From: Struthidea cinerea
Taxonomy: Eukaryota > Chordata > Aves > Passeriformes > Corcoracidae
Assembly: GCA_013397865.1 (NCBI GenBank)
Contig: VZTI01002763.1
Location: 620,607 to 684,606 of the forward strand
DNA: 64,000 bases
Direction of reading: 5' to 3'
Below the pieces are notes generated by a model. That model did not search any database, was not told the origin of the DNA, and saw nothing but the letters and a program-made list of their open reading frames with translations. A program made the translations under genes and the position numbers. Shown piece by piece: positions 12,369 to 25,055 of the stretch (its first letter is position 1; each line of letters begins with the position of its first letter).

Positions 12369-15127
12369 AAATAAATTAATGCCTCCTCATGATCCTTCTC
12401 ATAAATTTAGGGACAGAACTTCAGCTAATTATCAGTGTTTTACTCCACAGTTCATGTTTTAAAAGATCCTGAAATTTCCATTACATGTGATTTAAATAAT
12501 TACTTTTTCTTCTAAGAATTTTGCCTACAACTTCACAGTGCTGTCTTTTAAAAGCAATATTCCACATTCCTTTTACATCTGAAATACTGTCCCATCCTTT
12601 AAAAATAAAACTTTTCTTCATATTTGAGGCTTGTAGGAAATTCTGGTTCCATAAAGGCTGTATTTTGAATCTTCCAGAACATCATAAGAATGTTGCACAA
12701 AGAGAAATCCAGTTCTTCCTCTTCTCTAAACATTTGTCTGGGTTTGGATCCAAGGTGGTGTCGACAGAAGCTCATTTGGCACCTTCAGTTTCCCTTGAAA
12801 ACCCGTGTTAGTTCTGTTATATGTTGCTCAGTAGACAGAAGATAATACAGAAAGGTGGTTAAGGTTAGACTACTCTCACACAAACACTTTCTGGTTTGGG
12901 TTCAAAAGAGGCCATTGTCAGAGGATGTTCCATTTAAAACCATTAAAATTATAAAATTCCCAGCATGGCCCTTGGTAGGAAAGCATCTATTACTCCAAAG
13001 TCATAGCCTGTTTTTGTAATATTTTGACAACCTCAGCAGAAAACTTCTGTGTCAAATGAAAACCTCCCATGACTATAGGTTTGACTTTTCAAATCAAGGC
13101 TAAACACTCTCGCTGATTATTGGAAGGAAATTGTATTGTTGCTGTAGGTATTCTGGACGACACAACAGGTCAGCTGTCAAAGCTGCCAATACCATTACTT
13201 CTCACAAGTTTAAATATGTTTAGAACATGTTAAAAAGCTTTAGAAACACTGCAGCGGTTATACTATAATGAGATGCTGTAATATTAAACACAATGTTTAC
13301 TGAAATTCTTTTGCTGCTTATGTTTTTCTAAACCAGAGCAGGACAATACTTTAAATTGCAGCTATTTACAGAGTTTCAGAGCTGATACTGGGGACATGTG
13401 TGTGATACTGGTCAGCTTTGCTTCATGTAGACTTATGCAAACATGATATTTGGATTTTAATTCCCAAGCTATTTATCTTCTGCTCTGCTGAAATTATAAA
13501 TTTCATCAGAAAAAATCCCTCTGAATCTCAGATGAGACTTCTGAATTTTACCATTTTTCCAGTTAAAATATTAGTTCTAATATGATTTTAATACTAAACT
13601 AGACAGTTATCAGAGATAATTTGAAATACCTGGGAAACTTAAATGCCTTTTCTGTAACATAATTCCAGCTTCAGACATGTGAGGAGACTAAAACCACAGA
13701 AGTTTGCTTTATTTCTCATCTGTTCTGCTACAAATGATTGGATAGCTCTCATATGCAAGTATTACTGGTTAGGATATATGAAAGGTGGCATATATGTTTA
13801 AATCCTGATTCATAATGGACAACAGAACCTACTGATTTAAATAGAAAGGATAGCCTAGGTGTAGTAATTAAATCTATAGTTATATTTACTAGAAGTACCT
13901 AAAAAACCCCAGCAACATAGCACAGTTCTGTTCAAATAGGCTATTTTAAAGGAGTGGTTTTCTTTTCAGTGATTTTTTTCACCAGATGATATCTATACAT
14001 ATTTTTTGGACCTCTTATTTCAATAAAGTCAAAATTGTGGCATAGACTTAAAGGACTGAATAGGTGACAGGTTTGCTGTATGATTACACTACAATTCTAA
14101 CAGTGTATTCATTTAAGCTCAGAGATTATATATGTAATGATTTATGGCATTTTGATTGACCAAAGGAAAATACATTGGTAGGTTTGAACATTTTTTTATA
14201 ACACTGCTTTCATGAGAACTTCCAAAGTCTGCAGTTTTCAGTTGAGGCTGGAAAGCAAAAATTTCCCATCAAAAGAAATCTGTTTTCCATAGTACTGTAA
14301 GTTAAATTTTCAGGTGTAGAAATTACACCTGACTGTCCAGTCATAAGTTAATATCTAGTCACATTGTCTTCAGATTCAAAACATATTCAGCTGAAGCTGG
14401 TTATTTCTTCAACTGCAAGATCTAAGAATATTTTTCTTTTTTATGCTAATTAGCTTTTATAATTGATATCTTGCATAAGACCATATCCTTCACTACTGTG
14501 ATAATATATCTGTAAATACACTGGGAAAAATCTACTTTGCTACACCTATAGCACTTGCTGAACTGCTTTTTTGTGTAGGCAAGAGCTGAATTTTTCACTG
14601 TCTATTGAAATTAGTCTTTTTAAATATGAGAAGACCTCACTAAAACTCAGAAGAAACTATGCAAACAAATTTATTTTGCTTTTGTTCTACTTAAAAAACT
14701 TCCCTGAAAAAACCCTTGATATACCTTGATAGTGATGATCCTCTCAAAATATTTTCAGTGAAGCATTGAGTGACAGCTGTTTTTCTAGACAGGTTACTGA
14801 ATGTACACCATGAGGAAAAGTTTTATTCCCTTCTTCTCAGCATGTGTTGTCACTCTTCCTTCTTGTATGTCCACTTGCATTGCACTCATACAGCTAATTT
14901 TCACTAATGCCAGGCAAGAGAACTGGATTAATAAAGCCACACAAAATAGCAGGCTATGCTGCTCGGTACAGCAGCAAAGAAGAGAAATTCAATCTAGCGG
15001 GTTTTTTTCAGAAAGCATCCAGCAGGTTTTTTCAGACAGCATGTTTGACTTTAGCTGACTCTTCCCTTAATGCTTTTTTTTCAAGGCAGCAGGAAGGATA
15101 TTTGAGTACATAGAGCAGGAGTTCACA

Positions 15128-15151
15128 AAAAGCAGCTTTCAAGCTGCTTTT
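15128..15151. repeat. Perfect 11-bp inverted repeat, 2-nt spacer
   Basis: Left arm AAAAGCAGCTT (15128-15138), spacer TC, right arm AAGCTGCTTTT (15141-15151). The arms are perfectly complementary. It is too short for a pre-miRNA and has no terminator role in a eukaryote. Probably incidental or a relic of a palindromic element. Confidence 0.9.
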
Positions 15152-16400
15152 AGAGAAAAGAGTACTTTTAATGCAAGCACCAAAAAAAAAGTTGTTCTTT
15201 CAAAGAATGACTGTCCTCTGCAGCTTCTGTTAAATCAGCTTAACAAAGAATACAACATCATGACTAAAATATTTATACTTCATCATAGTCTCTTTGAATA
15301 ATAATAAAAAAAAAAGATTCACTTGTTTATTCATTTTTCCTAATGATATAGAAAGGAAGTAACTATCTAAACAATGAATACTGATTCAGAAACTCAGACT
15401 GTAAAATCAATATATCATCTCAGTAGAGCTGAGCTTCTTTCTAATGCTGCTGTTCCAGCAGTAGAGTTTACCTTCTGAATTATATATGTATTGACCTAAT
15501 TACATAAATATTGACTTTGCTTTATATGAAGCTTTTTTTCAGTCTCAGTGTAATTACAATGTCAATATTTGTTGTATGTAATAACATTGAGTTTAGACTT
15601 GTTAATTTTGATTGATAGTGGCATGCCACAAGTTATTATATGGGATAAGACAGTCTACAAGTATGCATAGCAGATACAAGCAGCTGACAATGCTACCAAA
15701 TTTCACTGTGTCTCCAAGACCTTCTGCTTCCAATGTTTAACCATGCAGAGGAGATATAACGGGTGATTACATCCTTGTTCCATAAAAAGTACTGTTTTGA
15801 GGTGGAGAAATATTTACTCTGGTTAAAAAAAAAAGTACAAATATTCATCTGGGAACTCAGTGAAAGAGTTCCTGTTCTAATTTAGCTTTAGAATTTTTTC
15901 TTATAATGTTGTAAAGTCTGTTTAAATTGTGCCAAAGTGGAGGTTTTATATAGCAACAACTATATTTTGCTGCATACCTTCCATGAGTTATACATTATTT
16001 TGCAATAATATTGGGACCCAGACACAAGCAATTTTACATTAAATTATTTCCTTTTTTCTTCAAATCCGAGAAAGATGTGAGCAGTGGACTTTTAGGTACT
16101 ACTGGGACTTGCAAAACTGTTCACTTCAGTCTGCAAATGTTTATTGAGATATGTTTCTACAAGAACAGCTTTGTTCAGAGCTGGCAGACCTCAGAACTGC
16201 TTTCAACCATGAATAGCCATGTATTATAGTGCATGTTTCTAGATGCAATTATAAAAGATTTTGAATTTGGCAGTAACATTAGAATTAGAAACCAAATTGT
16301 GACAGTCTGTGTGCTGAGGATATTTAATTTTTTTCTAGCTATAATATGTTGCCAGTAGTGACGAGGCATGCATCATGCTGTATTTTCTTATTTGTCTCAG

Positions 16401-16561
16401 CAGGGATGCCAGACAAGACGAACCTCACTGACGTAAAGCAAATCCATCAAACCAACGATGGCAGCACTTTAGACACAACTGGAGCAGGATGTACAGCAAT
16501 GGCCGATTATATGACATTTATGCTGATTAGTTTGGTAATACTGTTTCTCAGTCTTTGGTAA
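16401..16561 (+). CDS. Candidate last coding exon with hydrophobic C-terminal tail
   Basis: The segment follows a good 3' splice-site context, a T/C-rich tract ending TTTGTCTCAGCAG. This is a tandem NAGNAG acceptor, so the exon could start at 16401 or 16404. The frame is open to TAA at 16559-16561. An ATG at 16406 would give 51 residues; alternatively the exon is entered in phase from upstream. The peptide begins MPDKTNLTDVKQIHQTNDG with one N-glycosylation sequon (NLT), continues through small residues (TTGAGC) and ends in MADYMTFMLISLVILFLSLW. The uncharged hydrophobic segment stops exactly at the C-terminus with no cytosolic tail. That is how GPI-attachment signals look, and a tail-anchored small membrane protein is the other option. 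I cannot name the gene. The frame is also open upstream to 16346, which slightly weakens the case for splicing. Confidence 0.35.
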
Positions 16562-16866
16562 CTGCTTATTTCTGGCTTGATATATGTACCCCATTGTCAT
16601 CTATTTATCCCCACTCACAAACCTGGAATAAGGGATCTGGTGAATATAGCAATATTTATGGTATCTTTTACAAGATCAGCCACTGATCTTAGCCCTGAAT
16701 ATTAACAAAGAGTTTTATGTAATATTTTACCTGTGTTTTTTTAAACACCTCTATAGTCACAAAAAGTCATGGTTTCTTTTTTAATATTTTATGTTAAAAA
16801 TACGTTGTCTATGATAATCTTTCTCTTAGAAGCAATTTGCAAAAAAAGAGAGTATTACCAAGTTTG
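16562..16866. other. Short unique spacer
   Basis: About 300 bases between the candidate exon and the CR1 element. If the exon is real this is 3' UTR. I saw no AATAAA polyadenylation hexamer in it. A small 8-bp inverted repeat (AAGATCAG/CTGATCTT) lies at 16672-16690. Confidence 0.5.
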
Positions 16867-17655
16867 AAAAGGTCTCTGGAGATCATCTGGACCAAATCTG
16901 CTCACAGCATACTCACTTCGTGCAAGTTGCCCAAGGCCAAGGTTAGGCGATATTGGAATGTCTCCAAGGATGGAGACTCTATTGAATCCCTGGCCTAACT
17001 GTTTCAGTGCTTCAGCACTCCAAGCAGATGTTTTTTAGCTATTGTATTTTGGTTTATGCCTCTTGCGCATTGTGCCCTCTGAGTCCTGTCACCGGGCACT
17101 ACGAACAAGCCTTTGGTTCCATCTTCTTTGCTCCCCTTATCAAGTATTTATACATTTTCAAAAGATCCTGCTCTGCATCTTCTCCAGGCCAAACAGACCC
17201 AGCTGTCTCAGCCACTCCTGGTATCAGATTTGTTCCCATACCTTGAAAATATTCATGGCCCTTTGCAGGAATCCATCCACTGTGTCCATGTCTCTCTTGT
17301 CATTGTCCTTGAGAGCCCAGACCTGAACATAGCACTGTAGATGTGTCTCGCTAGTGCGGAACAGAGGGGAAGCATCACCTTCTTTGACCTGCTGGGATTT
17401 TTCCTGATTCAGCCCAGAAGGTATTTGGTTGTCTTTGCTGCGAGGGCACAGTGTGGGCTCTTTTTCAGCTTGGCATCCCTCAGGACCACAAGGCCCTTCT
17501 CTGCAAAGCTGCTTTTCACCCAGCAAGCACCAAGCTGTACTGGTGTATGGGGTTATTCCTCCCCAGGAGGAGGATTTGGCATTTCCCTTTCTTGATCTTT
17601 CTGAGATTCCTATCAAGCCAATTCTTCAGTGTTCCAAGGTCCCGCTGAATTCAGA
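16867..17655 (-). mobile_element. CR1 LINE, 3' portion (about 0.8 kb)
   Basis: This is the longest CR1 copy in the window. Read on the plus strand it follows the reverse complement of CR1 from the 3' UTR (GATCATCTGGACC, GTCTCCAAGGATGGAGACTC) into the C-terminal part of the reverse-transcriptase frame (ACCTGAACATAGCACTG, TGGGGTTATTCCTCCCCAGG). The copy is 5'-truncated and carries indels. Its reverse-transcriptase part is not open as a whole, although a 130-codon minus frame at 17224-17616 survives in part. The overlapping plus frames at 17042-17710 are antisense shadows. It is a dead element with no encoded function. Confidence 0.93.
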
Positions 17656-20600
17656 ATTATTTTTTTATAGTTCAGAAAAACTATATATTAGATACTATAT
17701 ATGTATATGATAGCTGCATTTTATCTAGGGATAACAGCAGGGTTAAGACACAATGTTGGGTTAAGGTATCTTAATCTATATGTCAACATACAGATATTTA
17801 CTTATGTGCTGTATATCTCTAAGCTGTAACTGTAGTCATTGGATTCAATTGCTAAAATACCAACAATGAGTGCCAGTTGTGAAGGTCAAAAAAAAACCCA
17901 CCTGGTGTTCACTAGTGTTCTGAATGGCCTCAGGTCTTTCTCTGGGCAAGGGGCCACAGCTCTTTGTCAATAGTTGGTGAAGCCCAGTGCATTTTTCAGC
18001 TCATATGAAGACAGATACCTAAAAAAGCAACTCAGTTGCTCACAAATAGGTGACTGGTGCCACTTAAGGTTTCTTGGAGTATCCAAGACATCCTCATGGG
18101 ACTGCAGGATGTATGGGATGTTCCAGAGGCTTCCTTAAATGGGAGCCATGGGGAGTGGCAGCTGGCAGTTAAGTGGAACACCCTTCTTTATCTCAAACAG
18201 ATCTAGACATTCACATGTGGGCCACAAATCCTACACCAAACCTCCATCAATATTATTGGTAGCTTAGACACCTGGTTGCAGTGGTGACACATGAATGCAA
18301 ACCTGAATCACAAGAATCCCAGCTCAAGTTCTTATGCTTCATAAAATGAGGCAAGCAAAAGTGTTCCACAGTACTAATGGTACATTATATATTACTGTTA
18401 TAAAATTTGATTGTTCTGCCATGACAAAATCCATGTCATTTTAACCAGAAAGTATTTAAGAATATTTTGTAGTTATTTTTCCTTTACAGTCTTTTACAAG
18501 CTAAAAAAACAACAACCCTGTAGTATTGTATGTATTCATATGGTAACTAGAACTCTTCCTAGACAAAAAAGTTACTCTTATATGAGACTAATATAAAGGA
18601 ACATACATAAATATTTTTATTCCCAAACGTATATGTTAGTCGTTAACACACACAGTGTAACACATACAGAATAACGCACCCAGTATAACAAATAGGTAAA
18701 GAGATATAAAGGTTAGCAAAGCAAGTGAACATTCCTATGAGCAATTCCATGCCCAGATAAACATCATTAACATGCATGTGTACCAGCGTGTACATTTTTC
18801 TTGACCTCTTTTTTCTCTTTGCAGATTTTGTAAATCAATCTTTCAAATTCACTTGTCTTGTTTACTTGAAATTATGACGTTGGTAATTCAGGGAAAGAAA
18901 ATGTGATTTCATTCTTTTCCGTTGTTATGTCAACTCACGTGAGCAATCAATCCAGTTTGGCAGCTTTTTTTTGAGCAATGACCAGTATCAGTAACTTCAA
19001 TGAAAATGGAATAAAGCTTTGAAAAGGAAACACAGAAATGCAGAAAAAATTCCACAATTACTCATTACTTAAAATTTTATTTATATCCTGAAGCACTTTG
19101 TTTCCATTCCTAACTTTTGTGTGTTATTCAAGACCTTGCAAAGGCAGGTAGTCAAGGAAAAGTAGTTTATTCTATAGAACCTTGGAAACACAAACCTCAT
19201 TTTCAAATAGTGATAGTAATTAGTCCTAAGACCTCCTCAGGTATATGTGAATTACTACCCTGTAATACTCCTCTCTTTTGTTTTTCTTGGCCTGTTCCCA
19301 TTATCTTTGATGCTGTACCTACACAGAATAATTTCTAAGACTCCTTCTGGAGTGGAAAATTAGGTCTCTCCTTCCCAGACACATTTGAACAAACTAGTAG
19401 TAATATGAATAATAGTGGAAAGTCTGGAGATTTCTCACTCAATACTCTGCCATGAGACCTCATTCACCCTCCTGTTCCATCTGTCTAGGCATCACCACAC
19501 ACTCCACGCCACTGCTCAGACTTATACATCTGCCTGGCTGCATCAAGATTTTTTCATTAAATCTGCCATGCTACAAAGAAATATTTTAGTTTCTTAAAGA
19601 ACTATTATATAATCATTAAAACATGTCAGAGCAAGGAGACAGGAGGCAAGGCTCTTTGATGATCTGTCCCAAGGTCACTTTGCAAGGGAGGTACCATTGC
19701 ATGAAACTTTGGAAACCTGCAGAATGTTGTATAGCTCCATGTTTGGAAGTTAGGACAAAACAAAACAAAAAAAAAACCAACAAAACCCAAAAAAACAATG
19801 TTGCTGTGCTAAAGCAAACAATGAAAAGAGGAATAGCACTGAGCAGAAACATGAAGAATGTTTTAGAGAATCCAAGACGAGAAACAGGAAAAAAAATAGG
19901 TTAAGCTGGAGATTGTGGCAGTAAAGTGTAAAATCACCTGCATCCACATAAAATGATGGACTGTATGCAATACGTATGTGAGTCAACCTGGGTCAATTGC
20001 CTGGGCATGCAGAAGCTTTTCCCAACATCAGGTCACATAGGCTGCACAGGGCTGCGGCTGAGTTTCCCAGATGACCTCAGAAATGACATTTAGGTGTTGT
20101 TTCCTCTGTTTCCTTTCATTTGTTTATACTGGGCCATTTTGTGCAGTCTAAATCTTCTCCATATTTCCCAGAACATTTGGTAAATAAGACTTTGGCTTTA
20201 TTTTGCCTTCTTTTTAATAATCTTTTCATGTATTATTGCTGTTATGGTGTAAAGTAGGAATGCTTTACTCAAAGTGCACTATATCTCAGACAGACACTCA
20301 CTCAAAAGCTGATCATACTAAAATGATAATGGATACCAATATTAGAGTTGTGTAACTGGCCTCAGTACATTTTTTTTTTTTTAAATAGCAACCATAAGGT
20401 GAGAGAGCTTGGTAAGGAATAATTTCTTAGAGGACAGGTCTGGTTACTTACAATAAAATTCCAGGAAAAGAATAATTCCAAAAAATACAACAGTTCAGAA
20501 ATCCACAATATTTTTATTTGGTAAAATCAAGATCTTCTTCTTCTACCCTGAGATCAAGAGAGACCCTATATGTAGCACACACCCATTTCTTAGGGAAGTC

Positions 20601-20681
20601 TGCTGCCTCCCTGGGTACAGCCCTCAGATCATTGTCCGCTACCAGTTGTTCAGGAAGCCTGAGGTCAGTCAAGAAAGATTG
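17656..20681. other. Unique DNA with low-complexity patches
   Basis: No named repeat apart from an A/C-rich patch at 19753-19797. The part at about 18040-18310 has a moderately GC-rich, repeat-like texture and shares TCCAAGACATCCT with a segment near 10 kb. The stretch just before the next CR1 (about 20520-20680) may also be repeat-derived but was not identified. Confidence 0.5.
19753..19797. repeat. A/C-rich low-complexity tract
   Basis: About 45 bases of almost only A with spaced C (ACAAAACAAAACAAAAAAAA and similar). The open frames that cross it on both strands are composition artefacts. Confidence 0.85.
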
Positions 20682-21122
20682 AGATGCCACAGTGTGTCCA
20701 GAGAAGTGAAAGGGAGCTGGTGAAGGGTCTGGAGTGTCTGAGGGAGCTGGGATTGTTTAGCGTAGAGGAAAGGAGGCTCAGAGGAGACCTTATCACACCA
20801 CAAATACCGGAAAAGCAGTTGTAAGAATGTGGGTGTCAGCCTCTTCTCCCAGGCAACAAGTGACAGAATGAGAGGACGCAGCCTCAAGTTGTGCCAGGGA
20901 AGGTTCAGATTGTATATCAGGAGGAATTTCTTCATGAAAAGGGTTGTTAAACATTGGAATGGACTGCCCAGGGAGGTGGAGGAATCACTATGCCCAGAGA
21001 TATTTAAAAGACATGTAGATGTGACACTTACGGACATGATTTAGCATGGACTTTTCAGTGCTGGGTTAACAGTTGCACTCAAGGATCTTAAGGTTCTTTT
21101 CCAGCCTAAATGATTCTATAAT
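20682..21122 (+). mobile_element. CR1 LINE, 3' end (about 0.44 kb)
   Basis: The plus strand follows the CR1 3' region closely: CTGGTGAAGGGTCTGGAG, GGAGCTGGGATTGTTTAGC, GCCTCTTCTCCCAGGCAACA, AGGAATTTCTTCATGAAAAG, and the terminal AAATGATTCTATAATTCTT. Small deletions relative to the usual element occur near its 5' end and around 20798. The 71-codon plus frame at 20829-21044 lies inside it and is a relic of the element. A fuller 3' tail is kept here than in the other copies. Confidence 0.95.
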
Positions 21123-24100
21123 TCTTGACTGTCCATTTTTATTTTCTGTAGATGTACCTGTGTTTTTAAAAGTACTTGTATATCCTGGGGAAAAGGTACT
21201 GACTGGCGTACTTATTCTCATAACTAATGTCCCAGCACTTTAAATAAACATTTCAAGGTGACAACTTTTCCTATGTGCAGCTGGTGAAAGAGAACAAAAA
21301 GCACCTGTGTTTCCTTGGAAAACAAATATCATTGTTCCTTTCATGACTAATAAAAGATGATGCATAATCAAGCTATGTGAAAGGTTATGTTTGTATTCCT
21401 CTCTTTGTATAGATATATAGATGCACATATAACTTCTCTACCTGTATGTTTATATGCTAAAATAATATTCTTGTTCAGATTATAACAGGGTTTAGATTAA
21501 CCTGTTGAAGATTTTGGATTAACCTTATTATTTCCATATCGTCTTCTTAGGATAATGAATTAAAATATGTAGTCAAAGCTATCTCTATTTATTTTCTTTT
21601 ATATTCAGTTCTACTCTGAAATAATTGTGTAAGCATTAATATTATTTAGAAAATGGTGTGTTTTTTATGTGTTCTGAGTCACAGCAGATTATAATCGGAA
21701 TTAAAATAAAAGTTGTTTCTAACTATATTACACTAAAAAAGCTAGTGTGACTCTAGAAAAATCCAGATTTTCTTCTTGCAAATTTGAGCAAAATATTAAT
21801 TGAGCTTTAACTCTTAATTCCTTCTTCCTGGTGATACATGAACAAATTTTGCGAGAAAATATTTGCATACCTGGCAGTTAGAAACTTTACCTTTTTCTTT
21901 ATTTCAGTACTTTTTAATGTGAAATGCTAGAGACAGTATACCTGGTATGCCATGAGGCTCTTTTCCATTTCACATTGAGGAGGAAGCTCATGCTGAGCTT
22001 CTGTGCCTGGGAGGACTCGGTCGATGCATCTCATCACCCCTCGAAGTGCAGAGGGCTGTGCTAAGATCACCTGCTGTGCATGCCTAATTTAGGTGTCACA
22101 ACGAAGTCTCTCCAGGTTTGTCAAGAAGTCCAAATCAATTGTTAGTCTCTTGAATGCAAGTCACATGGAGGTCTTTCTCTGTGGCAGTTTCTGATTTTCC
22201 TGCTCCTCTCAATGTCACTCTCTTTCCCATTTGAGCTGGTACAAGAGTTTACAGGATCACGCAGTGAAACTGGTCAGGGTAGTTCTGAGTCAAAGGATGT
22301 CCTTGATCCAGTTCACCTTGCATCTTCAAAGACAATGCCACTGGTGCAATGGATGGTATAGCCATAGTGCTCATGGAATTTTAGCCACACATTTGTAGCA
22401 GGTGGACACAACATTAGGGACAACAAAACACTTGAATAACATAAAAACATACTGCAAAGTTGTTTTCATAACTGCATTATGTGTGAGGATTCATACTTCA
22501 GTATCTAAAGCAGGATATGGCCATTAAAAATCATAATAAAGCCTTCAGAATAAAGATTTTATTCATACACCTGCCACACATGAAAGTGTATAACAGATCT
22601 CTTTTGCTAATGGGCAAAAACATACTGCTCAATACATAAGTCAGTGTGCCTTACAATGAGCCATTTCTCTTCTTTGTCCCCTGTATCTGTCTTTAGGGGA
22701 CGGGTGTTGTGTAGAATGTGCTTTCCTGTTTACTTTCAGTTCACTTTATTTATAAGTACAGCTAACACCTTTGTGACGGCTGTTAAAAATATTTTTCATG
22801 TCTGTTTACATCCCTGCTTTTTGGCAGACGGAAGTGTTCATGAAACCTGTGTATTTCACCCTTCATATTTGAAAAAAAAAAAAAAAAAGAAAGCACAGTT
22901 TTATCAACTGAAAATAAAATATGGAATACCAGGCCTTCAAAAAGGTAAAAAGCTACATCATACTGAAGCATAAAAGTTGCTAGTCATATATATCTTTAGC
23001 AAGCTATAAAAACGATGGTATTTTTAGTTTCAGAGCAGACTGGAATTAGCGCATGGGCCAGCTCCATCTTTTAGACATTTGTGATACTACTGAATTCCAC
23101 AGATTTAACTGTAAACGTAGCTTGACTTTGCATTAGCTACATGCAAAATTGAATTGATACACTTAATACAGTAAGATTGTTTTCACAAAATTACAGGTAA
23201 TAGCAATTTGTATTTCTCTGGTCTCTGCTGGTTATACGTACACCATAAAAAATAAAAAATTAATTTAGAAAATAAAGATTTATATTGTGAACTCTTACCT
23301 CTGTGACTCTTAGGATGAAGTAGGAAATATGTAACTTGGTGATAAATTTCAGAATTTCAGTAACCTAAATATCATGGGAAAGAGGAAATTACATCGTTTT
23401 TACCTTTTTAAAGTAATTTTATAGTAAGCCTTTCCACAATATGAGTCTTAAAACTGGCAATTTCTGACTGCAGAAGAGGGATTAGGTTGGGTTGTCAGCA
23501 TCTAGGGTCCTTCAAAGGGAGGAATATGACATTGCTTTATTCTTTCTCACTTCAGAATCCACTTTGTCGTCATTATGTTTGCTAACATGCTTTTATACCT
23601 TAGCTCTTCCTTCATTCATCTGTTGCTCCAGATTATATCTGAATCTAATATATATGGTGCCATTTACATATGTTAGATGCTACCTCTTGGTTCTCTTTGT
23701 TACCCTTAAAACCAGTCTTTTCCTGGTCCAGAGCTGCGTTTCTTCAAAGACCATGGGTCAGTTGTTTATAGCTATGGGGCCTCCAGTACCATCCCTGTGC
23801 ACTCTCCTTTGCCATCCCATGACTGTGTGTTCTCTACACCAAAATCTGTGCCTGCAGCTGTCTGCTCTTGAACTAAGCCTCTATTTCGCTACATTATAAC
23901 ATTGTCTTAGAGTCATAAATATCTCATTCTACATGGAATAACTGTGCGTTACTGCTATCTATGTAAAACTATTGTTGTCTCATTCAAAGATAAATGAAAG
24001 TAAACCCAATTTGCCATAGTCATTGGGTCAGTCAGGAAAAAACCATCTTGTCACAGCTAAACTGAGCAAAACAAAGCTGCAGGCAAGTAAAGAAACATTC

Positions 24101-25055
24101 AGACAGCCTGTCTGAGGACTGCCAGTCTGGAGGGCTTGAAAACTCCGTACGAAGCCAGTAACGGCCACTTTAGCCATGGCAATGCCATGTCCCAAGGCTA
24201 CACAGTTACACCAGGATGGCCTGAGACACCTGCCCCTTTCTGGTGCTGCAGAGAGGCAGTGGCCTCCTCAGCCATGTCCTGCACTGCTCCTGCCAGCTCC
24301 CGGCAGATGCCTTAGGCCATCTCAAAAGGTAAAAACAGCCTCAGTGTGGCCCGATCAACTGAGCCTTCAGGATCAAAGGGTCACCTTGAAAGTGTGATTC
24401 CTCCCATCCTGAGAAAGGAATCTAGGATCACATAAGTCTTTTCTGGTAAAGAAGAGATTAATTCAAGGATATTGAATTAATATATGAATTTACAAGAGAT
24501 AAAATTTACTTTTATCATGGGATTCAATCCGGTTAGGTCCTTCCACCTTCTCCTTCTAGAACAAAAACTTCTAAAGTGTACCTCTCTTCATTACCTGCAC
24601 AGGGAATTTGAATACTTACCCTGGCAGGACTGGTCCTCTACATCACCTGATACTCAGGCACCATCTGGACCTACTGTATAGCCTTCTACAGCAGGAGGGG
24701 CCTAAAACTGTTTAACCTGTAGCCTTGAAACCAAGTAAAAATAGTTATGGGAGCGTTCATTTCTTTTTAATGTGACAAAATCAGGGAAAGGCACTTTCCA
24801 TACGTTTCTGGAAAACTACTGGAATTTCAAATCATATTTGAGAGTTTCTAAAGCCATGAACATACCTGCCTATCTAAGCAATGTTCATTTCTGTTTCAAA
24901 TGTAGATATGTAATGGCAAAGAAGAGAAACCATTCTGTACCACAGGCAAGTGAAATTTGCTTGTGTCTAATAAGATTGTATCTTTGGTTTTATCTTAATG
25001 TAATGCAAAAGCTTGAAGCCAAATTTACTGATTGCCAATTAATTTACTGAATGAT
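21123..25055. other. Unique DNA, no gene assigned
   Basis: The stretch includes a 16-base A run at about 22871, a 135-codon hydrophobic plus frame at 23492-23899 and a GC-richer patch at 24050-24420. None has splice sites, a recognisable domain or a named repeat. The A run is not preceded by a polyadenylation hexamer or recognisable retrocopy. Confidence 0.5.

Larger units (their letters stand above)
11553..16400. other. Unique AT-rich stretch, no gene assigned
   Basis: Contains a T-rich low-complexity tract at 12326-12368, a short hairpin at 15128-15151 and open frames up to 96 codons (12521-12811). No repeat family was recognised. If the 16.4-kb exon is real, upstream exons of the same plus-strand gene could lie in this stretch, but none could be picked out. 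Confidence 0.5.

Noticed and set aside
17042..17710. Several overlapping plus and minus frames of 65-130 codons
   Set aside because: All lie in a 5'-truncated, decayed CR1 copy; the plus frames are antisense to its reverse-transcriptase remnant.
20669..21044. Minus frame of 122 codons and plus frame of 71 codons
   Set aside because: Both are inside the CR1 3' end; no independent gene.
22640..22890. A16 run that could be the tail of a processed retrocopy
   Set aside because: No AATAAA before it, no recognisable gene body, and no matching target duplication could be found.
23492..23899. 135-codon hydrophobic plus frame, possible membrane protein
   Set aside because: Hydrophobicity follows from T-rich DNA, and there is no ordered pattern of membrane segments, splice context or known family.
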